DNA from: CAZHNW01 sp942491575 | Lineage (GTDB): Bacteria; Spirochaetota; UBA4802; UBA5550 | Reading direction: 5' to 3' | Assembly (NCBI GenBank): GCA_942491575.1 | Contig: CALOBT010000025.1 | Coordinates: forward strand, 868,001 to 932,000 | DNA: 64,000 nt | Part shown: in pieces, positions 45,069 to 54,966 of the stretch | How positions within the stretch are numbered: position 1 is the stretch's first letter | Layout: every line of letters starts with the position of its first letter | Notes under the pieces: generated by a model | The model's database searches: none | Seen by the model: only the letters and a program-made list of their open reading frames with translations | Told to the model about the DNA's origin: nothing | Made by a program: the position numbers and the translations under genes

Positions 45069-45935
45069 ATGAATATCAAAGAACTTCAGGACAAAATTTA
45101 CGCAAAAATTGATGAACTTCCCACTCTGCCAGTGGTGGTTCCTCGACTCCTGGAGCTGATGGAGGATAAGAAATCGTCTGTTGCGGACATTACCGCTATC
45201 ATCAGCAATGACCCTGCCCTTGTTTCAAAAATAATGAAAGTTGCCAATTCCGCATATTACGGTTTCCCACAGCAGATAGCAGATCTTGACCGGGCGGTTC
45301 CCCTCCTCGGTTTTAACATGGTACGATCCCTGGCACTTTCACTCGGTGTGATCAATTCACTTCCAGGGGCACAAAAATCCGAGTACTTCTCTCAGGAAGG
45401 CCTCTGGCTTCACAGCCTTGCGGTAGCTACCATAATGAAAGAGATGGGGGGATTTCTCGGACAGCAGCAGGCGGGATACCAGTTTATAATCGGCCTTCTC
45501 CATGATATCGGGAAACTGGTGATGGACCAGTTTTTTTATGATAAGTTTCAGGAAGTATTAAATATAGCAAATAGCGGTGAGGCCCAAAAACTGCACGCAG
45601 CCGAAAAAGCAATAATCGGCATTGACCATAATGAAATTTCAGCAATGCTCCTGAACAGATGGAAGTTCCCCCCGGAGATAATCAATCCCATTATGGATAT
45701 GCACCGGGAAAAACCTAACCCGGAAACGAGTCACTTTGACAGGGCCCTCCTCAGGGTGGCAAACAGTATTGCGCAGGAACTCAATTTCGGCCTGGAAGGC
45801 AACAGTATTCCCAACCCGGTACATGACGGTGATGTAGCGATACTTATGATTTCCATGGAAAAACTCGAAAATATCAGGAATAAAATTGAAGAGAAACGTG
45901 AAGGAATAACCGCATTCCTCAACGCCCTTTTTTAA
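45069..45935 (+). CDS. HDOD-domain signalling protein
   Basis: 288 residues from the ATG at 45069 (AGAG upstream; an in-frame ATG at 45027 has no ribosome site). HDOD domain over ~10-210: LPTLPVVVPRLLELMEDKKSS, NDPALVSKIMKVANSAYYGF, FIIGLLHDIGKLVMDQF. HDOD proteins are non-catalytic HD relatives in signalling, often next to HD-GYP or chemotaxis genes, as here after the RpfG-like gene. Probably co-transcribed. Confidence 0.9.
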   Translation: MNIKELQDKIYAKIDELPTLPVVVPRLLELMEDKKSSVADITAIISNDPALVSKIMKVANSAYYGFPQQIADLDRAVPLLGFNMVRSLALSLGVINSLPGAQKSEYFSQEGLWLHSLAVATIMKEMGGFLGQQQAGYQFIIGLLHDIGKLVMDQFFYDKFQEVLNIANSGEAQKLHAAEKAIIGIDHNEISAMLLNRWKFPPEIINPIMDMHREKPNPETSHFDRALLRVANSIAQELNFGLEGNSIPNPVHDGDVAILMISMEKLENIRNKIEEKREGITAFLNALF

Positions 45936-46021
45936 AGCGCCGCGGAGGCACAGAGAGTTTGCCGGGGGGACATTTGATTTTTGGTCATGCTGCAAACAAC
46001 AGGAAAGCCGGATATATAACC

Positions 46022-47875
46022 CTAATTTCTAAATGGTGTCAGCCATAGAACATCATAGGGATTCATGGTGATAAAAAGACTCCCCTCTTCGGCGAACCAT
46101 TCCATGTGACTGACAAAATCAAACCAGTGGTTAACATCTACTCCCAGATCGTCCTGAGAAATGGCGATGGAAACAACCCGGCCAGTCACATTGGTGAGGG
46201 TCAGTACCGGATTATCCCCTTCCGGAGTAAATCGAAGAAGGACAAAAATAGAAGGGGATAAATCTAACACCCTCTGGGGGCCATTGGGATGGAAGGCCCT
46301 GATTTCCGTCCTCAGAACCAGGAGCCTTCCCAGTTCCCGGTTGATGCGTGATACTTTTGAAAAGGGGTCTTTCAGGGCCTCATCCAGAGCCCCCCTGCTG
46401 ATAACTGTCCGGTTGATTGCCCGGTTAGACTGTGTCTCCAATACTGCATTCACATCATTGCGGCTGCCAATCAGGCCATGGAGATAAATCCCCGGCACCC
46501 CCTTCAGTACAAGGGCAATTACCCTTGAGGCCACAAAACGTTTAACCTGGAAGGCAATGTCTTCGTCACTGTTATCATCATTGATGGCGCTGTACCATGT
46601 AATGTTCAGTTCGTATGGTACATCCTCACCGTTTTCACCGCTCTTGTATGAAATCAGGCCACCGTGCGACCTGGCGCGGTTAATTATCCGGGCGATATCC
46701 TCCACTTCGAGAATATCCTTCACGGCCATGAGTCCCACACCGTCATGGGAATCGAGAAAATTGAAAAAGGTGGTCATCTTTGATGGCGTTTCCAGGCTGC
46801 CTGCCCACTCTGATAATACAGTTGTATCTTCGGAATAAAAACTGTGGAGGACCAGGGGCGGCAGGGCAAAATTATATACCATCTGCGCCTCATCGTATCC
46901 GTTTCCGAAATAGGAGATGTTCTCATCATGGGGAACATTGGTCTCGGTAATAATCGCCGCCCCGGGGGCAACAGTGTCGAGTATGTCCCTGAAGAGTTTA
47001 ACAATTTCATGTGTCTGCTCCAGGTGGACACACCGGGTCCCCGGCTGGGACCACAAATAGGTAACGGCATCAAGGCGAATAATGTCTGCGCCGTGACGCA
47101 CATAAAGCAGCAGAATATCAATGACCCGCATAAGAACATTGGGATTCATGTAATCCAGATCAATCTGGTCCCTGGAAAATGTAGTCCAGACATATTTCGG
47201 ACCATCTATGGTCATGAATTTATTTAATATATCAGAGGTTCGCGGCCTGAATATCATGGCCCGTTCCTCTTCAGTCAGTTCATCGGGGGAGTTAAAGGTA
47301 ATGAAAAAATCACGGTAGTACTGACTCCCGTTGAGAAATTCCTGGAACCATTTGCTCTTAGAGGAAATGTGATTTATGACACCGTCGAACATCAACTGGT
47401 AACGGCTCTCGAGATTCTCTATATCCTCCCAGGTGCCGATACGGGGATCAACTGTTTCAAAATCAACTATGGAAAATCCCCGGTCAGATGAATATGGGAA
47501 AAATGGAAGAATGTGCAGTGTATTGATAGTCCCCGCAAGATAGATGTCACAGAAATCACCAAGGGTAACCAGTGAAGCCTCTCCTTCCGCCTCCATGAGG
47601 TCGCCGTATGTAATCAGGATGATGTCCTTTTCGGTAAAACGTTCTTCCTTATCTAAATCCTTTTCCCTTTCAATCATGGCATCAGGCTTATGGGCATAAT
47701 AAACCTTCAGAATACGCAACAGTTCATCGAAATAAACTTCCCCTACATCCTCGCCATAGATTAATTTTAAACGGCCCAGCATAACTTCCTTTTTTTCGGG
47801 GGGAAGTTGAAACTGCGGGCGGTCATAGTCAGGTTCCTGATAGTGAACGGTATCGGTGAAGTTATTTTTTGTCAT
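46022..47875 (-). CDS. GH13 subfamily 18-type sucrose/glucosylglycerate phosphorylase-like enzyme
   Basis: 617 residues, longer than sucrose phosphorylase (~490). (beta/alpha)8 catalytic domain: LHILPFFPYSSDRGFSIVDF, GVINHISSKSKWF, nucleophile Asp in ADIIRLDAVTY, acid Glu in ITETNVPH, and FLDSHDGVG. These match the sucrose phosphorylase/glucosylglycerate phosphorylase group, which splits glucosides with phosphate to glucose-1-phosphate. The N-terminal ~85 residues are extra. A compatible-solute or sucrose role is likely; substrate not resolved. Stands alone. Confidence 0.87.
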   Translation of the reverse strand: MTKNNFTDTVHYQEPDYDRPQFQLPPEKKEVMLGRLKLIYGEDVGEVYFDELLRILKVYYAHKPDAMIEREKDLDKEERFTEKDIILITYGDLMEAEGEASLVTLGDFCDIYLAGTINTLHILPFFPYSSDRGFSIVDFETVDPRIGTWEDIENLESRYQLMFDGVINHISSKSKWFQEFLNGSQYYRDFFITFNSPDELTEEERAMIFRPRTSDILNKFMTIDGPKYVWTTFSRDQIDLDYMNPNVLMRVIDILLLYVRHGADIIRLDAVTYLWSQPGTRCVHLEQTHEIVKLFRDILDTVAPGAAIITETNVPHDENISYFGNGYDEAQMVYNFALPPLVLHSFYSEDTTVLSEWAGSLETPSKMTTFFNFLDSHDGVGLMAVKDILEVEDIARIINRARSHGGLISYKSGENGEDVPYELNITWYSAINDDNSDEDIAFQVKRFVASRVIALVLKGVPGIYLHGLIGSRNDVNAVLETQSNRAINRTVISRGALDEALKDPFSKVSRINRELGRLLVLRTEIRAFHPNGPQRVLDLSPSIFVLLRFTPEGDNPVLTLTNVTGRVVSIAISQDDLGVDVNHWFDFVSHMEWFAEEGSLFITMNPYDVLWLTPFRN

Positions 47876-48141
47876 CTCAAAAATCCGGAAAATCAGATGT
47901 TTATTTATTCACAGTTACAAAACATTTTATTATACCGTCTCGAAGGGGCAGCGGTCAAGGATATTTACCTCATCTCTCAGTCAACCTCCCTTCTATTTCA
48001 GCAACAGTCATCTCCTCGAATATGGCGGGATCTATACTCGAAAAATATCGGCCATCACGGCAATTATCGGAAATACTGAAGGAATAAACTTCCCCCCCAA
48101 AGAAAGCCCTGAAAATTCAATGCAGCCGGGACCTTGCCTAT

Positions 48142-48939
48142 TTAAAAAAACCTCATTGTGTATATAACTTCCGCATATAGATAATGATCATCTACACGGT
48201 ATAGTGTATTATTACCCGAAATGGGCCTGTATAAATAATAGGCGTACCCAGTTAGAATGTTTACATGAGGAAATGGCCTGATAAGAAAAAGACCGTAAAT
48301 TACATTGCCGGTAAACAGGGTCTCTTCTTCGGCTTTTTCATATGAATGATTCAGCAAAAGCTCATCGGCAATGATAAAGCGTAAAAGGTCTTTATAGACA
48401 GGAAAAGAAAATCCGAAATAATGCTGTGTCCAGAAACTCGCATCAACCTTCGATGTTACACCCGCGGTAACCTTTTCTGTTTTAAACCTGTACCATGGAT
48501 GGAAGGTATAAACGAGGGCGACAAAATCGAGGTCATACCTGATTGTATTGACCCAGCTTATGGTATGCCTGGTATACCGGTCAGCATAAGCGGCTTTTGT
48601 CTCACTGGTATTGAAGTTAAGTACCCTGTAGCGTGGAATTGAAAGCAGAATAAGTTTCTTCACAGGCCGGTATGTAACGAGGGGCCCAACAAAAAATTCC
48701 GTGAGCCACAGCCCCTCCGCTTCCCTGTCGACAGTTGCTCCGTTAATCTTTTTGCGAAAATATGCATTTGTTCGAAAACCGAGGCTGGTATAAAGCCCAA
48801 CATTTGGTGTAAACATTCCTACAAAGGTTGCCCTTGGATAGGGCACAAGCCTGGTTGCCTTTATCTCCGTTGTTGCCCCGTAAATACCTGCAGTCGAGAG
48901 AGAAGTGATAACAACAGTCAGAAGTAATTTTTTCATCAT
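48142..48939 (-). CDS. Outer-membrane beta-barrel-like protein
   Basis: 265 residues, AAAGGAG before ATG-ATG. Signal peptide 1-21. The mature part has regular strand-turn alternation (TSLGFRTNAYFRKK, LITYRPVKKLILLSIPRYRVL-like, YGLFLIRPF) and the C-terminal ends EVIYTMRFF, the aromatic ending of barrel proteins. No conserved domain recognised. Downstream of glutamate dehydrogenase by 33 bp, so possibly co-transcribed. Confidence 0.7.
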   Translation of the reverse strand: MMKKLLLTVVITSLSTAGIYGATTEIKATRLVPYPRATFVGMFTPNVGLYTSLGFRTNAYFRKKINGATVDREAEGLWLTEFFVGPLVTYRPVKKLILLSIPRYRVLNFNTSETKAAYADRYTRHTISWVNTIRYDLDFVALVYTFHPWYRFKTEKVTAGVTSKVDASFWTQHYFGFSFPVYKDLLRFIIADELLLNHSYEKAEEETLFTGNVIYGLFLIRPFPHVNILTGYAYYLYRPISGNNTLYRVDDHYLYAEVIYTMRFF

Positions 48940-48972
48940 TTTCTCCTTTCATGATAATGCTGGTTCTCACCA

Positions 48973-51909
48973 CTATTCCAGCATTAGCTCATCGATTATT
49001 GCGCCTGCTTCCCTGTTATGAATAATAACTTCCGGGTGTCTGAAGAATGGTTTTATCATTTTTTTAGATTTAACTGACATGCTCTGCCATAGAATTTTTC
49101 TTTTCCCCGGTGCCATTTTTAAAATTTCCGCTGCCAGTACCCTCAGCTGGGCATTGACAAAACCGCCTGTCTTCATGGAAACATTATTCATTTCAGCAAA
49201 ATCATAATCCTCGTTCACCGCGGCGAACATCATATCCCTGAGAAGCATATTCCACTTTTCTGTTGTTTCCTCTGATTCTTTCTGTTCCAGTATCTTTTTT
49301 ATCCTGCTCCTGAATTCCGGCATTATATATTCATCCATAACATCCGGGTTATAGACTTTACCGAAGATTGTTTCAGACTCATAACGGAATCTTTCGGAAA
49401 GATTCCTGAGCCATTCAAAATATGAGGCATTAACTCCACCCTGGTTTGCAAGAAAATCATAAAGAACGGTAATATTACCTTTGCCCAGGATAATATCCGC
49501 CTTTGACGTATTCGGACCATTGCTGCCGCATATAACAAGGTTTGCTTTAATATTCTCTGCGTTCATTACCGTAAGAGTATTCTCAAGAGCGGCGAGGATA
49601 AGAATATCACAATCAAGCTCAAGGATTGACCTGCTCCTATCCCGCGAGAAGACTTCATTTACATTTTTTTCCGCATCAGTAACGGACGGCCGCTTCCCCC
49701 TGAGGGGGGCCTGCCCTTTAATTGCGAGTATCTCCTTTACATCCAGGTTTTCTCCCGCCACTGCCCCGCCTGAGTCGGAGACGGCAATGACATTTACTCC
49801 GAATTTATCAAGTTCCCTTAAAACAGATTTTCCCACCTTCCCTGCGCCTTCAATTACGATCCTCTTTCCTTCCAGGAGTTTTTTATATATCGAAGAATTC
49901 AGCACCTGCCATTCATCTCCGGTAACCAGGTTTTCCCCTTCCTTTTCAATAATTACAGATTCTGTTATCGAGGAGACCTTCTTTAAAATTTCCATTTCCT
50001 GATTACTCAGGTCATCTTTTACTTTCCACTCTCCGCTGAAATATTTTTTTGAAACAATTGCCATAATGCAGTAGGAGAGCCCCCTTCCGGTGGCGCCGTT
50101 TCTTGCGGCAATTCCCATCTTCGGTTTCCCCGTAATCTGTGCCGCAGCCACCAGTTCAAGGTACTTCTCACTTACCACAAGCTCCCGCAGAATTTCCGGC
50201 CTTTGAATATCGATATCAAAATTTTCCTCGAGAAGCCGCCTCGCGTCATCTACGGAGATGACCCTTTTTCCAATTATGCCCAGTCCCTTCTTGATGCCAT
50301 AGACCATCATTGCGAGAACATAGAGGGCCGACTTGAATCCCTGGAAAAGATCTCCTATTTCTTCCGCGCCGCAGCCAACATCACCGGCGGGAACATCCCT
50401 CGAGGGGCCCGTAACGAGAAAAAGGGCACGGCCAAAACTGGTAAGTGTATCAAAAAAATCCATTTTATTATTATCAAAAAGTTTCGGATTCAGCATGAGG
50501 CCACCCTTCCCGCCGCCAAAAAGCACCCTTGACCTTGCACACTTCCATGTCATCATAAATGCAAGGGCTGCTACTTCCCCGAATCTGACGATGGGATCGA
50601 TCCTGAGGCCCCCCTTGTAGGCCCTGCCGCGGACCGCATTATGCTTCGCCCTGAAGCCGGGAACATTTAACAGGTCTTCTCCATTTTTACTTAAAACGAA
50701 AAATTCATCAAAACAATCAAAGGCGAGGAAAAGACGGATAATTTCACTATTATTATCAAGTTCCAGAAACCGGAGTCCCTCCATGAAATCAGTAAAGGAG
50801 TTAAGAAGGAAATTTCCGATTTCGGTTTTTTCTCCGATGTCACTGTTTGTTTTAACGAGCTTCAGCAGTTCACCCGTTGCGGTTTCAAGTTTATCAACGG
50901 GAACATTTCTGCTGCTGAAAATTCTGACTATTTCTTCAAGGTGTTTTTCGAGGATAAATTCATTCTTCAATACTTCGATATGACTGTTACTTTCAATGAG
51001 TGACAGATCTTTTTCCAAACCATCCGTATCGGCATCCCCCGGAATATAAATCGAAATAATACCGATGGAGTAATTGGAATTTCCATTGTCCAGAAGGTCA
51101 TAATAGGAACGGGTAATATTTATACCCCTCTCCTTCACTGCGTTTAAAACATCTATTACTGTATTCTTCCCGGGACTCTTACAGCCAACGGTAATTCTCT
51201 TTTCGTTATGATCAGTCTTTTCGAAATCAACTTCCTCCCCGGTCTCCTCTACCTGTATTACAAAGCCCTCTTCAGCTGTTTTTTCAAAAACTTTTAAATG
51301 ACGCTGTATCCTTCTTGGATGAACAGGATTGTTAACCTCCTCACTCAGATAGTTGTCATCAAGGCAGTTTAAAAATTCCTCTGCATGTTTATATTTTTCT
51401 TTTTTTCCGAAATCCCTGATCCTTTCAATGAGGCAGTCTATTGTATACCGGTCTTCATCAGAGAGGGGAAACCTTCTCCGTTCTCCCCTTTTCTCAACGG
51501 TAATAATTATAATCCCCGACCTTGTATAGAGTGAATCGTAGGATACGATGTCCATCTCTACATTTTCCCTGATAATTTTAACGAGCCTGCCGGGAAAATC
51601 CCTGCCAATATTAATGAAGTAATTAAGGACATTTCCGTCCTCACTCACCTCCTGAAGATACTCCAGGTTCGCACCCAGGAGCTGACTGATCACTACGACA
51701 TGACTGGCAATCTCTTTTGGGGTGTTGCTGAAAAAATACCACCCGGGAAGGTAGTCCGGAGAAAAATATAAACCCAGGATTTTCTCCGTGGTATTGATAT
51801 CTATCTTGTAACTGTTTTCAAGAATGTATCTTACCTTCCTGGTAAGCTCCTTCATTCTGTGTGCTATTTTTGTATTGTATTCTTCCAGACTTGATTCGAT
51901 TTTTTCCAT
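48973..51909 (-). CDS. Large NAD-type glutamate dehydrogenase (~115 kDa class)
   Basis: 978 residues from the ATG at 51909 (GGGGG seven bases before). The N-terminal ~400 residues carry ACT-like regulatory segments (IIIITVEKRGER, GIISIYIPGDADTDG). The catalytic half (~430-870) shows GGLRIDP, RVLFGGGKGGLMLNP with the catalytic Lys, SRDVPAGDVGCG with Asp, and the Rossmann glycine motif IEGAGKVGKSV. It deaminates glutamate with NAD. Size and layout fit the L115-type enzymes rather than hexameric 50-kDa forms. No separate regulator near. Confidence 0.9.
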   Translation of the reverse strand: MEKIESSLEEYNTKIAHRMKELTRKVRYILENSYKIDINTTEKILGLYFSPDYLPGWYFFSNTPKEIASHVVVISQLLGANLEYLQEVSEDGNVLNYFINIGRDFPGRLVKIIRENVEMDIVSYDSLYTRSGIIIITVEKRGERRRFPLSDEDRYTIDCLIERIRDFGKKEKYKHAEEFLNCLDDNYLSEEVNNPVHPRRIQRHLKVFEKTAEEGFVIQVEETGEEVDFEKTDHNEKRITVGCKSPGKNTVIDVLNAVKERGINITRSYYDLLDNGNSNYSIGIISIYIPGDADTDGLEKDLSLIESNSHIEVLKNEFILEKHLEEIVRIFSSRNVPVDKLETATGELLKLVKTNSDIGEKTEIGNFLLNSFTDFMEGLRFLELDNNSEIIRLFLAFDCFDEFFVLSKNGEDLLNVPGFRAKHNAVRGRAYKGGLRIDPIVRFGEVAALAFMMTWKCARSRVLFGGGKGGLMLNPKLFDNNKMDFFDTLTSFGRALFLVTGPSRDVPAGDVGCGAEEIGDLFQGFKSALYVLAMMVYGIKKGLGIIGKRVISVDDARRLLEENFDIDIQRPEILRELVVSEKYLELVAAAQITGKPKMGIAARNGATGRGLSYCIMAIVSKKYFSGEWKVKDDLSNQEMEILKKVSSITESVIIEKEGENLVTGDEWQVLNSSIYKKLLEGKRIVIEGAGKVGKSVLRELDKFGVNVIAVSDSGGAVAGENLDVKEILAIKGQAPLRGKRPSVTDAEKNVNEVFSRDRSRSILELDCDILILAALENTLTVMNAENIKANLVICGSNGPNTSKADIILGKGNITVLYDFLANQGGVNASYFEWLRNLSERFRYESETIFGKVYNPDVMDEYIMPEFRSRIKKILEQKESEETTEKWNMLLRDMMFAAVNEDYDFAEMNNVSMKTGGFVNAQLRVLAAEILKMAPGKRKILWQSMSVKSKKMIKPFFRHPEVIIHNREAGAIIDELMLE

Positions 51910-52054
51910 ATAACATCCCCCTGTTATATCATGATTATAATATAATATTGATTCTAAAAACATCACAATAATATACACATGGAAATAATTGAAAAAGAAT
52001 GTTTTGCAGTTGTTTGAAATGGCGGTAATATTAATTCATCCGAAAACAGCGCCT

Positions 52055-52762
52055 TCAGCTTTTCAGGAGAGATTTAAAATAAGCGGGAATCTTTGTTTCA
52101 AAGGTCATCTTCTCTTTTGTAAAGGGATGTATTATTGTTATCAGCCCCGCATGAAGGGCAAGTCTTCTGATCCCCTTTTCCTTTACCCCGTAAACTTTAT
52201 CTCCGGCTACGGGACAGCCTTTTTCGGAAAAATGTGCCCGAATCTGATTTTTTCTACCGGTAAGCAGATCAATTTCAACCATGCTGAACTTTTTTGCTTC
52301 TCTCAAGACTTTATACCCTGTCTTAGCAAGTTTTCCATCTCTGGGATCATCTACAGAATACATTTTATGAACACTATTTTCCGCAAGATAGGAAGCTATT
52401 ATGCCTTCCTGCTTCGGCAACTTTCCATGCACTACAGCGTAGTACTTTTTATCAAATTTATGCCACTGTTCCTGAAGATAGATCTTGGCATTTTCATTCT
52501 TTGCGAAAACAATAATACCGGATGTATCCCTGTCCAGGCGATGTACGATAAATATCCTGTTTCTGGATTTCTGATTTCCTTTTCTAACGTAATCAGTCAG
52601 GAGATAATAGGCAGTCTTTTCTTTAACTTTCTCATTACTCACTGTTAAAAGACCACTCATCTTATCAACTACCAGAATATCATGATCTTCATAGAGAACA
52701 GAAAGCCCTTTGGGCTGAAATCTTTTTGGCGGGGCTTTAAATTTTTTTTGATTTTTCTGCAT
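52055..52762 (-). CDS. RluA-family pseudouridine synthase
   Basis: 235 residues. Catalytic Asp in VHRLDRDTSGIIVFA; LLTGRKNQIRAHFSEKGCPVAGDKVYG is the second signature. A basic N-terminus precedes (KKFKAPPKRFQP). Without an S4 domain it is closest to the short RluA/RluC forms. Isomerises uridine in rRNA or tRNA; target unknown. Convergent-free, single gene. Confidence 0.93.
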   Translation of the reverse strand: MQKNQKKFKAPPKRFQPKGLSVLYEDHDILVVDKMSGLLTVSNEKVKEKTAYYLLTDYVRKGNQKSRNRIFIVHRLDRDTSGIIVFAKNENAKIYLQEQWHKFDKKYYAVVHGKLPKQEGIIASYLAENSVHKMYSVDDPRDGKLAKTGYKVLREAKKFSMVEIDLLTGRKNQIRAHFSEKGCPVAGDKVYGVKEKGIRRLALHAGLITIIHPFTKEKMTFETKIPAYFKSLLKS

Positions 52763-52906
52763 AATGTTTATTTAATAATAGTAAACGGCGAAACAGTTCC
52801 TTTGAGAAATTTATACTGCTCCACTGCTTTGATTCTTATTTATCCTTTTTACAGTTCAGCGGTTCAGGAAATACGTGCCTTACCGGCTGTCCGCTGGAAC
52901 GGTTTT

Positions 52907-53227
52907 TTAACTTTTCTTTTCTCTATTTCGTTCGTCCAGAAGATATCTACGCAATTTACACTCTCCCCGCATTGCATAAAGTATATAGACTTTATCATTA
53001 TCCACTCTGTAAAAAACACGACAAGGTTCGATAATAATTTCTCTATATAACGTTTTCTTTAGTTCTGGCGGTCTGCCACCAGAGTCTGGATCTTGCTGAA
53101 GGCGTTCAATACTGCTAAAAACTTTTTGAACAAGTTTCCGGGCAGCTTCAAAATTATCCAGCGCAATATATTCGGCAATTTCTTCCACATCATGAAGAGC
53201 TGGATCGGTCCATATCAACTGAGCCAT
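52907..53227 (-). CDS. RelE/ParE-family toxin
   Basis: 106 residues. Typical ParE start IWTDPALHDVEEIAEYIALDN, core GRPPELKKTLYREIIIEPCRVFYRVDND, and a beta C-terminus ILYAMRGECKLRRYLL. ParE/RelE toxins block gyrase or translation. It overlaps the antitoxin gene by 13 bp. Whether it acts as gyrase poison or ribosome-dependent RNase cannot be told. Confidence 0.9.
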   Translation of the reverse strand: MAQLIWTDPALHDVEEIAEYIALDNFEAARKLVQKVFSSIERLQQDPDSGGRPPELKKTLYREIIIEPCRVFYRVDNDKVYILYAMRGECKLRRYLLDERNREKKS

Positions 53228-53472
53228 TTTTTCATTTTCCGCTTTGCATCTGCATGAGTGTGCACACGGTTTTCCAGAATAGCTCTTTCGCCCCTGGCAA
53301 TACCTTCAAGGACTTGCATTCGTTCCTGCATCATTTCAAAATCATCAGCGTCGACCAGATACGCTGAAGGTTTCCCATGCTCAGTTATCAGTACAGGCTC
53401 TCGTGTCTCATGCAAATCAGCCAGTATTTTTGTAGCATTTCTTTTTAATGTGGTAACTATTTCAGTTTTCAT
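53215..53472 (-). CDS. Phd/YefM-family antitoxin
   Basis: 85 residues. Phd fold: LKRNATKILADLHETREPVLITEHGKPSAYLVDADDFE broken across residues 8-45, the DNA-binding half; the C-terminus is the toxin-binding helix. The promoter (TTGACA on the minus strand at 53503-53508) and the palindromic operator lie just upstream, fitting autoregulation together with the toxin. Almost leaderless start at 53472. Confidence 0.9.
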   Translation of the reverse strand: MKTEIVTTLKRNATKILADLHETREPVLITEHGKPSAYLVDADDFEMMQERMQVLEGIARGERAILENRVHTHADAKRKMKKWLS

Positions 53473-53477
53473 ATAAG

Positions 53478-53508
53478 TGATACTATAGTATCATTTATAT
53501 TTTGTCAA
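53478..53508 (-). promoter_or_regulatory. Promoter and operator of the toxin-antitoxin operon
   Basis: A perfect 16-bp palindrome TGATACTATAGTATCA (53478-53493) contains the -10 region; TTGACA (minus strand, 53503-53508) is the -35. The palindrome touches the antitoxin start, so antitoxin binding would block RNA polymerase. Confidence 0.7.
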
Positions 53509-53568
53509 GTTTTTTACTTTTACAGTCAATGCCTGAATTAACAGGGCTGGCAATACACAGTCTGTTTT

Positions 53569-54036
53569 CTATTCGATGTTATCACGGTATTCAAGCTGCA
53601 TGCCCTTAAGGAAATTGCGCAATATCTGGTCTTTACACTCCCGGTAATGTTTATTCTCCGGCTTGCGGAAAATTGCACTCAATTCATGTTTACTAAGGGT
53701 CAAACCTGCAAGCTCCAGAATTCCCAGTACATCTTCCGCCTTCAGATCCAATGCAATTTTCAGTTTCTTTAAAATGATATTGTTAGTCAGCCGTTTCTCC
53801 GGCACAGGAAGGGGCCCTTCCTTTTTGCCGCGTTTATCGATAATCAGGCCATTCAGAAAATTCGCAAGCATTGTGTCGCTGCAATTCTTATATGCAGGAT
53901 CATCATCTTTTTTCAGCCAGTCACTGACCTGCTCCCGTGTAACTTCCTGATCAACCAGGCCGAACAGGGCAATCATTTTAGAATCGCTGAAGTCGAAGGC
54001 ATAACGGATACGGCGCAAAACATCATTATTAGTCAT
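53569..54036 (-). CDS. DUF1456-family protein
   Basis: 155 residues, two repeats of ~70 residues: NDVLRRIRYAFDFSDSKMIALF and NIILKKLKIALDLKAEDVLGIL, each followed by a C-terminal RNFLNG-like helix (MLANFLNGL, ILRNFLKGM). This is the YehS/DUF1456 layout. Function unknown; a nucleic-acid role has been guessed in other genomes. Confidence 0.88.
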   Translation of the reverse strand: MTNNDVLRRIRYAFDFSDSKMIALFGLVDQEVTREQVSDWLKKDDDPAYKNCSDTMLANFLNGLIIDKRGKKEGPLPVPEKRLTNNIILKKLKIALDLKAEDVLGILELAGLTLSKHELSAIFRKPENKHYRECKDQILRNFLKGMQLEYRDNIE

Positions 54037-54200
54037 AAATATGTCCTTATCTGAACTGAAGTTGTGTTACAATAACTCTTCGTATGGTTTTTCTGGCAAC
54101 ATATAAAAATTTTTCAGCCATTTTGTAAGTACCGGAATCCCAATCTCCACATAAATACCGAAATCACTCTGTACCCGGGATATCCCCCTAACCGCTTTTA

Positions 54201-54908
54201 TTATACCCTGTACTGACAATTTTTTTCAAGGGGGCATCCTTCACAGATCGGCTTTTTCCTGCAGTGTTCCTTTGCATGCTCCACGAAGAGGGCGTGAAAC
54301 TCCCGGTACTCTTCCCCTTCTCCGCGAAACCCTTCATGAAAGAGGCTCCGCACATTCTCATATTTCTCCCTTTCATCGATGATCCCCATGCGGGAAAGAA
54401 GCCTCTTCGTGTAGGCATCAACGACAAAACTCTTTCTGTCATAGCCGTAGAGGAGAATCGAGTCTGCCGTCTCCGGCCCCACTCCCCTTATGGTGAGGAG
54501 TTCATTCCTGAATTCATCGAGAGAAAGCTTTTCAAGGGGGGAAGTTTTAACGCCCTTCGCAAGATACCATTCCGCAAGGGCCTTCAGCTTCAGCGCCTTC
54601 TGGTTGAAGTACCCCGCGGGGCGTATCATGGCGGCGAGATCTTCATGTGGGGCTGCCAGGATGTCTTCCCCCCGGAGCATATCCCGGGATTTCAGGTTAT
54701 GCAGGGCCGTCTCCACGTTCTTCCATGCGACGGATTGAGTCAATACTGCCCCGGCCATCATCTCGAAGCGTTCATCTTTACTGCGGGGAAGACTTCCCCC
54801 GTAAACTGACTTCGCCTTTTTGACACTGTAGAGGGGCCACCACCCCTGGGGACCGTAGTGCGCCAGGAGCGTGTCGTAGAGGTTATTTAGTATAAACGAT
54901 TTCTTCAT
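54201..54908 (-). CDS. HhH-GPD DNA glycosylase, EndoIII/MagIII-like
   Basis: 235 residues. Domain order of endonuclease III: LTQSVAWKNVETAL, helix-hairpin-helix RGVGPETADSILLYG, catalytic Asp in VVDAYTKRLL, and four C-terminal Cys (HCRKKPICEGCPLEKNC) for a 4Fe-4S cluster. The Lys of bifunctional enzymes (GVGRKTA) is absent (GVGPETA), so a monofunctional glycosylase such as 3-methyladenine MagIII is likely. It excises damaged bases in base-excision repair. Confidence 0.88.
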   Translation of the reverse strand: MKKSFILNNLYDTLLAHYGPQGWWPLYSVKKAKSVYGGSLPRSKDERFEMMAGAVLTQSVAWKNVETALHNLKSRDMLRGEDILAAPHEDLAAMIRPAGYFNQKALKLKALAEWYLAKGVKTSPLEKLSLDEFRNELLTIRGVGPETADSILLYGYDRKSFVVDAYTKRLLSRMGIIDEREKYENVRSLFHEGFRGEGEEYREFHALFVEHAKEHCRKKPICEGCPLEKNCQYRV

Positions 54909-54966
54909 TATATTGCTCTTGTGATATTAGCATCTTTTAAATATGGCTTGATTCCACCCTCCCTCC

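Noticed and set aside
51989..52648. Plus-strand frame of 219 codons opposite the pseudouridine synthase
   Set aside because: Shadow; the minus-strand gene has the full RluA signature.
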